A stretch of 64,000 nt of DNA from Ianthella basta (lineage: Eukaryota > Porifera > Demospongiae > Verongiida > Ianthellidae). The first letter of the stretch is position 1. Every line of letters starts with the position of its first letter. The stretch covers positions 3,815,121 to 3,879,120 of the forward strand of contig OZ025881.1 in assembly GCA_964019415.1 (NCBI GenBank). Direction: 5' to 3'. Shown here piece after piece: positions 23,288 through 32,928 of this stretch. The notes beneath the pieces were generated by a model, which searched no databases, was not told where the DNA came from, and saw only the letters and a list, made by a program, of their open reading frames with translations. Position numbers and translations under genes: made by a program.

Positions 23288-26200
23288 TTAATCAGCTGCA
23301 GGGGGAATGCAGCCCTCTGCAATGATCATGGGGATGCAATCAAGGTTGAGTCCTGACAGGGTGACATGATTGCTGGATCTCGAACCGCGAATTGCAGTGA
23401 TGGCCGATCTGAGGAGGCTGAACCGAATCCTGCATCTTATCAAGTTCATCACTTTGGAGTATGCCTCACTTCTCTCCTCTGAAATCATCCCTGCTAATCG
23501 GCTGTAGAAGATAGTGGCTGATGAGCTCATTCCTCCTGTAATAGACATAACAAGGGGTGTGAATGATCCATGTTCAATTTCTCTCACTCTTTGATCATAT
23601 GCCCTCTTCTTCTCCTGCTCCTGTGCTTTATAGACGGCTTAAATGCTGGCACTCTGGTGGCTCGATGCTAGGGGGTTAAAAACCCTCACATCAAAGAAAG
23701 CATCTTGTGAGTCTGACCAGAATCCCCTGCACTTCACATCCAGTCGGCAATTATCATCCATTTTGGCTGATTGGTGATTCATTCTCTCTCCTGTAATTGG
23801 CTGGAGTGTGGGCTCCACTTCAACACTTGAGGTCACCTCCCGGAGTAGGGTGGCCGTTGCATCTCGAATCTCGTTGTGTCTCATGATGACATACCCTCCC
23901 CTAGCACAGCTTAGAGCATGGCTGACATCGTTCTGCTTCCCACAGATGCAGGTACTTGGCATTCCCTGTGGTCGCCACCCATACCTCAGGGCCATGGCAT
24001 CACGGAATGCACCTTTGTGTAGAGCAAAGCCATGTTCTTCAATAGGTATAACTGTCAACCACACTGATGCACCTTTCTCCTGTGCCAGTTCCACTGCCTT
24101 CTTCATGGTTGACGGTAGTTGGTCGCAGATTTCTGCTGCCATTCTTATCTGCTGGGATCTACTCTTTTCTTTCACAGACTTTCTTGCCTTGTCTTGTTCT
24201 GCATCAATCAGGTCCTCGTTTCCATTACCATTTCTTATTGCGTCTTTCAGGGGCTGGCTGATGGCTCTGGATGTAACGTGCAGTTGGTCTGCCATCTCCA
24301 GTAGAATGTCAATCCCAAGCCCTCCCAGTCGGGCTGGCAGGGCAAGAAGCTTCCTTTCTATGTCATTGATGTTACTCTTGCCTATTATGGCTGGGATGAC
24401 CTTGTGTCTGATGGTTTCTTCGATTGGCTGTAGCAGCTCACTGATGTTTTCTGTCGTTCTGGACAGGTAAGACCATCTGTGCTTGAGGCCTTGATTCAGT
24501 GCACAGTATGCAGCTTGTGGTTGACTCACTGCAATGTCTGCCAGCTTCTCCAGTTCTGCTTTCCACTCTTCTACTTTAGTTCTGACATATGCTTCTTTGA
24601 ATTCTTCATTACCAATGGTTGTGCCAAGATGTTTGCGACCTGATGATGTTATCTTGATGTTGGTGGCACCAAAAGCCTGCATAGCCTCTTCATAGGCCTC
24701 TTCTTTGACTAGCAGCCAGGTCTTTGATGGGTTGGCATAGTAGCCATAGTCAGGACCCATCTCAAGAAGTCTGTCCCACCATTTGCGAAGCTTTTCAATC
24801 CCCCCACCTGCTGCTGAATCATCCGCATACCATACTTGCTCCACTTCTGCACATGTAGCAATCTCCAGTTGTCTGATGAGGGGTATTGTGGCAATGGCGT
24901 ACATTGCCATTGCGAGTGGGTCTCCCTGAGTTGTACCTTCTTTTGACATGATGGTTTCCCCCTCAATAAACAAACATGGGTCTGATCTGTACGTGTTGAC
25001 CAGTATGGTGCCAATGGCAGGACACAAATTCATTGCATTACTCAGAGCAGCCTTCCTGTTCAATCTGTTGAATGCATTTGATGCATCTACTAGTAAGATA
25101 GCTTCTGTTGCCTTCTCCTCATAGATTTCATTTAGGGCATGTATGGAAGCTTCACATCCCAGTCTCTGGCCAATGCACAGTTGGAGAGAACCGACCACTT
25201 CTCTGATGTCTGAACGTATCACAGCAAGGATTGCCTTGCTGATAATGCGACGAGGCACTTCCCCGATGCCAACCGGTCTCACCCCCGGACATTTATCCAG
25301 GGCAACAAGCCTGCATGCTACAAGAGGCGTCAGGGGCTTTGGATCAACAAACGAGCTGCTAAGTCTTCTTGCAATCTTGGCAAGTGCTTCACAGAGGTTT
25401 GTTGATGCCTTCTGGAAGGATCCACACAGACGTCTCCACGCGTAGGCATCCATACCTGATGGACCTGCACTGCCATCTGTATGCAGGGATGCATTGAGGA
25501 TTGAAGCTCCGGTGATCTGTTCAAATATAACTGGGTGGAATGAATTCTCTTCAGATGGTGCAATGGCAGAGAACTTCAGTGGTTCACCATTAGGATGTTT
25601 ATCTCTAAGAATATCCCTCACTGTTGTGCTTTCATCCACATCCCTGTCAAGGGGTAAAACCCTGCCGCTTTCTCCAGACAATAGTCTCGTGGCCTCTCTC
25701 AGCCTTCCTTTCATCATCAGCTCAGCAAATCTTCTTGCATCATTGTCATTGTCCCTTCTGCTCACATACTGGGTCAACCTACTTTGAATTGCCCTGCCTT
25801 CTTCAAGTATAGCCTCAAAATTGCCAGCACACCAAAGACCCATTCTTCTTTCCATGCATACAATGTGATCTTTTGACTTTGACGTTCTGAATGGCTTCTG
25901 GAGAACTAGAGCTGGTAGGATCATGGCAGCTTTAAGAGCCACTGCTTCCATAGCAGACTGGTCAGCATATGACTGAAACAATCGTGCCAGTTCAGCCACA
26001 AAGGATTTACCTTGCTTACCTGAAGGCACCTTGAAAAGGTTCTTTCTCCAGTGAACTGTCTCATCGTAGATCTCATTGAGGGTGGTTGATATTTCCTCAG
26101 CACTCCGATTCCCCCAGGTAAAATTTGTAGGTTGAGCAGGCTCAAAAGGAGGCAGTAAGTCGGGTGCGATCGACTGCGACACTTCTTCATTAATGGCTTG

Positions 26201-26460
26201 CAGTGGTACTTGAACTGGCGATTGTTGGAGTGATTGTGGCTTGAACTCTACCGTCTCCTGTTCTGTCTGGTCTTGGTTGTCATTCCTACAGTTACCCAAT
26301 CGCTTCGGTAGACAGCTGTTGCATTTCTTTGATGATTTAACGCAGGTACAGTTCGTGCATCTTCCGGACTTGTTACATCTACAACAAGGCATTGGGAATT
26401 CTTGCGGGTATTGGCAATCACAATCACCTTGAATGAGAGCGTGTCAAGATCAAACTTAGA
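23288..26460 (-). mobile_element. Reverse-transcriptase element 1, nearly whole
   Basis: A 917-aa frame (26392-23639) starts with a Cys-rich tesmin/CXC-like module (CCRCNKSGRCTNCTC, CNSCLPKR). It continues with a reverse transcriptase showing VDASNAFNRL, GTTQGDPLAMAMYA and the YADD active site, then a Cys/His knuckle (CICGK, HALSC) and a possible PD-(D/E)xK-type nuclease (RLDVKCRGF, FFDVRVFNP). The homologous C-terminal tail continues to 23288, so the element looks almost whole, with about one break. No tyrosine recombinase, protease or LTR was seen. The polymerase family is uncertain: non-LTR-like is my best guess. A diverged relative is at 37071-40145. The long intact frame suggests a young insertion. 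It lies just behind TM2 of the receptor fragment. Confidence 0.75.
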
Positions 26461-28209
26461 AATGAACCAGCGGACAATCAGTCAAAGACGCCATTTTCTT
26501 TCGGATATGTTTATTGTACTCAACCACAGTAATGCATGTGTGCATAAGGTTTCCAGCTAGAACCGTGTGTTTGAATTTTGTACATATTTGAGAATATTGC
26601 CCGTCATTGTATATCCTTCATGTTTACTAGATCGAAATAATAAAATTTTCTACAAAAATAGCAAGGATGTAGGGATGGCACAAAAGGTACAGAAACAAGT
26701 AAAAGATGTTACACAGTGGAGCCATAGATAGAGGAAGGAGCCTTCGGGCTACCTTCCTCTATCTATGAACACACACACACACACCATAGCGCACATAGCC
26801 AATGGTAGCTCTGAAGTCTCTTGGCGTGGCTTCCTCAGGCAATCAAAGAGATTGCAGCTAATCAGGCACGGTTCCATTGCCCGTTGCCGCCTTCACTGCG
26901 GAACTGAAAGAAGGCAGCGTAGACGGTACGACGACGACATGCTAGGTAGTTCCTGATTGACAGAGCGTCTACTTGTCATGTGACAGCCTCGTGCCTGCCT
27001 CGTGATTCAGAGCGATCCGCCCCCTGATCCGTGTGATCCGCTTTACAACATCCCACTGCGTACGTGCCTCTCAGTGATCTGTACTTACTTACTTGCATCC
27101 GCCTAAGTGAGTTCTTTCTTACTGTGAGCTGTAGCTTGCGCTTGTGTTGTTGATACTGGCCGCAAGATGTGGTTTCGAACACCAGGAACTACGAAGCCCG
27201 ATTTGGGTTATTGGTTCTCGTGTCTCTAAGTTATCATCTTGGTTCTCGCTTGGTGTGCTGATTATATCATACTAGAAATAATAAAAATTTTCTACAAAAA
27301 TTGTAAGGATGTGGGGATGGCATAAAAAGGACAGAAACAAGTAAAGGCTGTTACACAGTGGAGCATTAACCATGGTCCCTACATGCAAGAATGTCGCACC
27401 GTATAGTCCTACACCCTTGAATGTAGGGACGATGGTTAATGCTCCACTGTGTAACAGCCTTTACTTGTTTCTGTCCTTTTTATGCCATCCCCACATCCTT
27501 ACAATTTTTGTAGAAAATTTTTATTATTTCTAGTTTCTGTACTTTTTATAGTGGACAGCTAAGCTGAAGCAACACACTTAGTCTCAACCATAGGGCATTG
27601 GTGCAGGCATTATACCTCATTTCTGTAATCCTGAAGCTCAAGGTGTGGGCTAGCACCTAGGTTCAGCGCTAACCCAGCGAGAAACGGCGACCGGAAGCCA
27701 ACCGTGGCGGGGAAATGCACGCACGACCGCGAAAGTCCTTCAAACGGCGCACAAGCTAACTGCTGCAGCTGCTAACAATGGCACCAGTCACTCCGGTTTC
27801 ATCCGGTTTAATTACGTAATTTGAAAATGGTGTCCGTCCTTGGCCAAGCAACACGGCAGGAGTCGTGGCGCCCAAGCGCTGTCTTCCGCACTAACTCGCG
27901 CCGCCTTCTAACCTACAAACGAATGCAGCCAGCCAAAAATGGCGCAATATGGTGCGAGAAATATTTTCATGGTCCCTCTGGTTCGTGCGCTACGGCTGTC
28001 AAAGAAAAAGAAGAAGAAGACGAAACGTGAGGAATATGGAAGGCGATATCTACGTGTAGGCGCACCTTCGCTGGGAAGTAAGGATAGTTATGTGCACTAT
28101 TCAGTCCCCGCTTCGTCACGGTAAGCTTCGTTTGCCGGTTTTCGGCCTTATTCAGGAGTAGCGCGACTTTTCGTTTGTATTACAGTATACAAACAACCAC
28201 TGCCATCCC
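26461..28209. other. Repeat-rich stretch between elements
   Basis: No gene supported. It holds a half copy (26635-26731) of the foldback at 27272-27533, followed by a 42-bp hairpin (26727-26768, catagatagaggaagg arms). A GC-richer block at about 27660-28180 contains open frames of 60-70 aa, none with a recognisable domain. Confidence 0.5.
27272..27533. repeat. Foldback element, 113-bp arms
   Basis: 27272-27384 and 27421-27533 are near-perfect reverse complements, from ctagaaataataaaaat inward to ccctacat, around a 36-bp loop. One arm-like copy in the same orientation as the left arm lies at 26635-26731. This is a non-coding MITE or foldback. I see no clear target duplication. Confidence 0.85.
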
Positions 28210-28523
28210 TAGTCTCGTTCCCAGACCCACCTCCGCCGTTCCGCCAATTTTATTTAGATAGGGGGGCGGAGGAAGGGTCTGGTAACATTGCCATACCGTT
28301 TCTGTACCTGCGCCAGAATCCTGGCGCGACCAATCAGATCACAGAACGTTATTGTATTTCGCAACTTCATATGCGTTTCTGCACGTGATTAACTACGTTT
28401 ATTTATCGGTGACTCCGCCTCCTCGGTACAGAAACGGTATGGCAATGTTACCAGACCCTTCCTCCGCCCCCCTATCTAAATAAAATTGGCGGAACGGCGG
28501 AGGTAGGTCTGGGAACGAGACTA
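28210..28523. mobile_element. 314-bp foldback MITE with 9-bp target duplication
   Basis: Arms of about 100 bp (28210-28312 and 28424-28523) are near-perfect complements, beginning tagtctcgttcccagac and ending gtctgggaacgagacta. The sequence tgccatccc flanks it exactly on both sides (28201-28209, 28524-28532). The 9-bp duplication and TA-starting termini resemble the 133-bp element at 3721 in style and point to Mutator-like mobilisation (inference). Confidence 0.85.
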
Positions 28524-28698
28524 TGCCATCCCTACATAGACAGCACTACCGTGCTGTCTGATATAGAGCTTATGCAGTTGCGCAATCGAATTTTAGGGTC
28601 GGCCATCTTGGAGGACAATCGCGCAACAGCAGTATGCACTTGCGTATGTTTTGACCGTAAACTTAGAGCTAGTTGGCGTCACAGGTAGTGGGAACTGT

Positions 28699-30862
28699 AT
28701 GCCTAAGACAATGGCTGCGAGTGGTCTTCTTCCAAGTTATCAAGAGTCAATAAAAAGTGTCGAAGACAAGAAGAGGTACTTGGAAAAATTGGCGTTCATC
28801 GGCGGCGACGATCCGTACTCAATTCCCACGGAAGAGTGGCAGGACGATGTGGACAGCTGGCCAGCCATTACCTACATTCATGTAGGATTGTATCTTTTGT
28901 TCACTCCGAGTCCGTACACGAAAGAAGATCTTGAAAACTACAAGAGTATGGACAGTTATGAGAGATTCCTCGCTGGCTGGGTTAGAGAAGTGCTCGTGAG
29001 AAGATGCTCTGGAGACATTGTGTTAATGGTGGCAAAGGTGAGCTATACACCAGCTCAGTTGTGAAGATATGTGCAGAATTTTGATCCAGACACTGTCTAC
29101 ATTGCTGTCTACATTGCACATACGTAGGTGAACCATTCACAGCGCCTGAATGAGAAGCCCCTTATCCCATGGGTACTTGCAGAAGCTGGAGGTAAAATAA
29201 TTACAGCACACTGCAACTGCATGGCTGGCTTGGGTGAAACTTGCTCCCATGTAGCATCATTACTGTGGGCAATTGAGGCAGGTGTTCGTACAAGAGAATC
29301 ATTAAGTGTGACCGATAAGAAGGCCTACTGGGTAATGCCACCTGAGGTGAAAAAAGCACACCCTGCTCGCATTTCTGAAATCAAGTTCAGTAAGCAACAC
29401 AGAAGATCTGAATGTGATGCTGTGAGTAGCCAATCTGTACCACCTCCATCTGAAGATGAGCAGAGTAGGTTTATTTCAACCTTGGGCACCTGCAAAACAA
29501 AGCCTGCTATATGTTCATTAGTGGAGCCATTTGCAGAGATGTTCATACCGGTGAGCATGAAGGAAAATTTACCAGCACCTTTGGCTAACCTGTATAACCC
29601 AGACCTCTTGATCGAATCCTACTCCACACTTTTACAAGTTGCCTCAACGTACAAGCTGGAGAATCTCACCTTGTCTCAGGTGACTGCAGTGGAAGAAAAG
29701 ACACGTGGACAGGCACAATCAAAACTCTGGTTTCAATTACGCAGTGGACGCATCACAGCCTCAAAGGTTCGAGCTGTTTGCCACACTGATCCGTCTTCCC
29801 CGTCAATCAGTTTGATAACCTCCATTTGTTATCCTGAGTTGTCAAGATTCAAGAGTGCTGCCACCACCTGGGGATGTAAGCATGAAGCCAGAGCACGCAC
29901 TGCATACTGTGAAAGGCAGCAGAAAAGCCACGATGACTTTTTCGTAACTGAATGTGGCCTTTTCTTGCTCACTGAGCATCCATTCTGTGGGGCATCTCCT
30001 GATGGAGTCACCAACTGCACCTGTTGTGGAGAAGGTGACTTGGAAGTAAAGGTAAGTATGCACTCAGGTTTAAGCTTAAATTTATCGGTTGTGCTTAGGG
30101 TTTATGCAGGTATAAATTAACTTATACACAACAATGTATCATTCTACAGTGCCCATATTGTCATAAGGATGACTTGTTGGAAGACTCTACAGCAGATAAG
30201 AAATTCTGCCTTGAGGTGACAGCTGCAAGTGGGTACCAACTAAAGAGGACACATCAGTACTATTACCAGGTAAATCTAAATCATTTTTGGGTGGTAATGA
30301 TACAGCTGTGGTGCACTGCATGCATGCATGTCTATTCAGTATTTACAGCCATTGCGTGTTCAATCCGTAACCCCTCCTGTAGGTCCAATGGCAGCTGCTG
30401 TGTACTGACAAGGATTTCTGTGATTTTGTATTGTGGACGAATGAAGATCTGCATGTGGAACGCATATGGCCATCAGAAGAGTTCCAGACTGAATGTTTTG
30501 AGAAATGTCAATCGTTCTTTACCCTTGCCATCCTTCCTGAACTATTCGGGAAATTCTATTCTCGCCCTCCACAGCAGAAATCACACAGTAGTGAACAGCA
30601 GCCTACTTTAGATGCTAGCACTACTTCTGCAGAGCCTATGCCATCAATGGAGGGAACACAGTTCATCACAGAGGACAGTGACAGCTTTTGCTACTGTAAT
30701 GGACCTGAATATGGCATCATGGTCGCTTGCGATAATGCGAATTGTCCACATGGCAAGTGGTTCCACCTGGAATGTCTACAAATCAAGGCACCACCCCGCT
30801 CTCGCACATGGTACTGCCCTGACTGTAGGAGGCATGTACCAAAAAAGAAAAGAAAAGTGTAG
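28699..30862 (+). CDS. SWIM zinc finger / YqaJ nuclease / PHD finger protein of the transposon (620 aa)
   Basis: Four exons join in phase 0: 28699-29037, 29128-30051, 30150-30269 and 30383-30862. A SWIM finger (CNCMAGLGETCSH) is at about residues 140-160. A YqaJ-like exonuclease fold follows: SGRITASK, WGCKHEARA, SPDG, then LEVKCPYC and YYYQVQWQLLCT, so the D...ExK catalytic residues are in place. A C4HC3 PHD finger lies near the C-terminus (SFCYCNGPEYG, CDNANC, WFHLECL, WYCPDC), resembling ING-family PHDs. The protein ends in PKKKRKV, a classical nuclear import signal. It probably helps the transposase in DNA processing. Host use is possible but unsupported. Confidence 0.85.
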
Positions 30863-30972
30863 TAACTAGCCAGAAACATTAATTGACTGCTGTAAACTTA
30901 CGCAGCTGTAAACATAAAGAATAATGACATGAGTATGTGTGTCATGTTGCGTGCAAGGAAGTCACAAAAATG

Positions 30973-32415
30973 TTAATCAAAGGGAACAACTGAATTAGAC
31001 ATGTTCACTAATGCACAACACACTGTCGTGATTTTGTCCAGTAGTGGCGGTTCACCATCTGTGGGAGCAATGAGGAAGTGAATAGGTTGGGTTTCTTGGA
31101 GCAACGAGTACTTCTGGCGGAGATTGCCGATAACTCATTCCACATGGATCCTCACATTTGCAATCCGTCTGGTCTGTTCCACCTCAATCCCACGGAGTTG
31201 GGCCTTTCCTTTTGTGAATGCAGGCATTTTGATGGTAGCCATGCACAATCCAACAGAATCAGCAATGTCAAACCCTCTGTCAGCCAGAATTGTGTCGCCT
31301 GGTAATAGAAATGACAGAAGTCTACTACTCTCGGTTACATGTTTGTCACTTGCTCTGCCACCCCATCCACTTGAAATGAAACACACAGTACCCTGTGGTG
31401 TAACACCAATCAGATATTTTGCCGTATTGTGATGCTTATAGGATGAGTAGGTCTGAGCCCTTGCCAACAAATTCGATGGTCGCTCAATAAACACTTCAAA
31501 GCAGTCAATGATGACTGTGCACTTTGGACAATGCTTTCGAAATGCCATGGGCATTGTTTTTCGAATAGCACTCCTTTCTGGCCATTTGATAAGAAATCTC
31601 AACCTTACATACATGACATTAACACAGTGACAAAATATGCGGGAGACCGTAGACTGGCTTATCTGAAACCTGTATCCCAGGTCAGCCTGTGATAGTCCCA
31701 GCCTGAGCTTCATGAGGGTCAGAATCAGTTGCTGAAATGGAACCAGGGTACTCTTCTGCATCAGATGAGGACACACAAGCTGAGCAAGTGCATCTAATAC
31801 TGTGCCTGGCAATCCAGTGTAAAATGACAGCCTGGATTCATCTGAAACTGCAGAGTCCATGTCAAATACAAGGTATTGCAACCTTTCCCTTATACTCTGC
31901 ATGTCCTGTCCTTGATGACATAAGCGCTCAATGTCACTGGCATTCAAATCCGTTTGAACACATGTTTCCACAGCAGTAAGAGCAGCAGACTGTGAAGCAA
32001 TGCCTGGTTGCTCACCTTCTTCCCACTTCATGCACTCTGCCTCTTGCTTCTCAAGGACTTTCTTCTTCCGGTTTCTCTCTAGCGATCGTGAATGCCTATC
32101 CTCTGCAGAAGTACCATCCTTTACACTTGAATGGCCTAATCTGAGAGAGGGAGCCCAATCTGGATCATCCTGCTCATACAAGGAAGATGGCTTGCCTTTC
32201 ACGAAGTGGTCCGAGCATATACGAACATTTGAATACTGGCTCTCCTTCAGATCAGCCCGATGAAGACGCGACAGCCACAGTGTTCGGCGTTTCTCGCTGA
32301 GCATGTGGGTTTCGGGGCCTTGATGTTCCACAATTGAGGGCAGGCGGTAAAAGCTCTTCGATCTTTCTCTGCTAGAACGATTGGAGCAGCCAAAAACAGC
32401 ACAGAAGTTAACCAT
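30973..32415 (-). CDS. THAP-domain DDE transposase with one premature stop
   Basis: The 426-aa frame (32415-31135) starts with a THAP zinc finger (CAVFGC, then CSDHF), the DNA-binding module. It continues through a helix-turn-helix ([15 protein letters not shown]) and a DDE_Tnp_4 catalytic core: IIDCFEVF (first Asp), LADRGFDI (second Asp), RIHVE (Glu). A TGA codon directly follows that Glu (31132-31134), where the family usually has Arg, so a CGA-to-TGA change is likely. The same frame then continues with [17 protein letters not shown] to about 30973. The predicted product ends about 50 residues short. It lies in the transposon convergent with the YqaJ gene. Confidence 0.82.
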
Positions 32416-32705
32416 TGTGGGCGAAAACGTTATCCAGACAGCGACAAAACCTAGAACAAAAGACCTTCGATGTATACCGTTCCACGCGGTTGTCCTCCAA
32501 TATGGCGGATGGGCGTCTCGACTCCGCCCACTGCATAAGCTCTATACCTAATAGTAACTAGATATTTTTCTGAATATTTACTACTTTAGCAAATTCAGTT
32601 GTGTAGCTGAAGCTAAACCATGGTTTCTGTATTCGCTTTGCTTGCTTATTGAAATATTTCTCCGTATGACAGGTGTCATTAGCTATATTATACAAAATGG
32701 TTATA

Positions 32706-32847
32706 GGTCCGGCAGCCAGCTCAGCAAAATAGTATAAAACGACACCGTAGGTAGCGATATTTTATCCTGTATACATTATTTAATATTAAGGTTAGGATTA
32801 GGGTTGGGGTTGAGTTTATATAACTTTGCTGAGCTGGCTGCCGGACC
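32706..32847. mobile_element. 142-bp MITE containing degenerate TTAGGG-like repeats
   Basis: Exact 23-bp inverted ends, ggtccggcagccagct... at 32706 and its complement ending at 32847, bracket about 96 bp. The interior includes a degenerate telomere-like run near 32787-32815 (ttaggattagggttgggg). It is the second small TIR element in the window with a telomere-like core. It lies just upstream of gene B. Confidence 0.7.
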
Positions 32848-32928
32848 AATATCCACGTCCTTATATATATGCAGTGTATTTGCTTTACTTACTTGCTAAC
32901 TACTTGTATCTGTAATACGTAGGTAACC

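Larger units (their letters stand above)
28564..32544. mobile_element. Autonomous-type DNA transposon, ISL2EU/Harbinger-like (3981 bp)
   Basis: The ends are exact inverted repeats, tagagcttatgcagt at 28564-28578 and its complement at 32530-32544, with TA on both flanks (2-bp target duplication). About 38 bases inside each end lies a second shared block, gccat(c/a)ttggaggacaa. It carries two convergent genes: a SWIM-YqaJ-PHD protein on + (28699-30862) and a THAP-DDE transposase on - (32415 to about 30973). Pairing a DDE transposase with a YqaJ-type nuclease is, as I recall it, characteristic of the ISL2EU group. The nuclease gene is intact. The transposase has one premature stop. Confidence 0.8.

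Noticed and set aside
27821-28030. Small protein gene (69 codons, Lys/Glu-rich C-terminus)
   Set aside because: No homology recognised and no splice or start support. It lies between mobile elements.
28699-30862. Host regulatory gene with a PHD finger
   Set aside because: It lies wholly inside terminal inverted repeats with TA flanks and beside a DDE transposase, so it is treated as transposon cargo.
31124-32263. Plus-strand frames over the THAP transposase
   Set aside because: Shadows of the minus-strand transposase, which has the domains and motifs.
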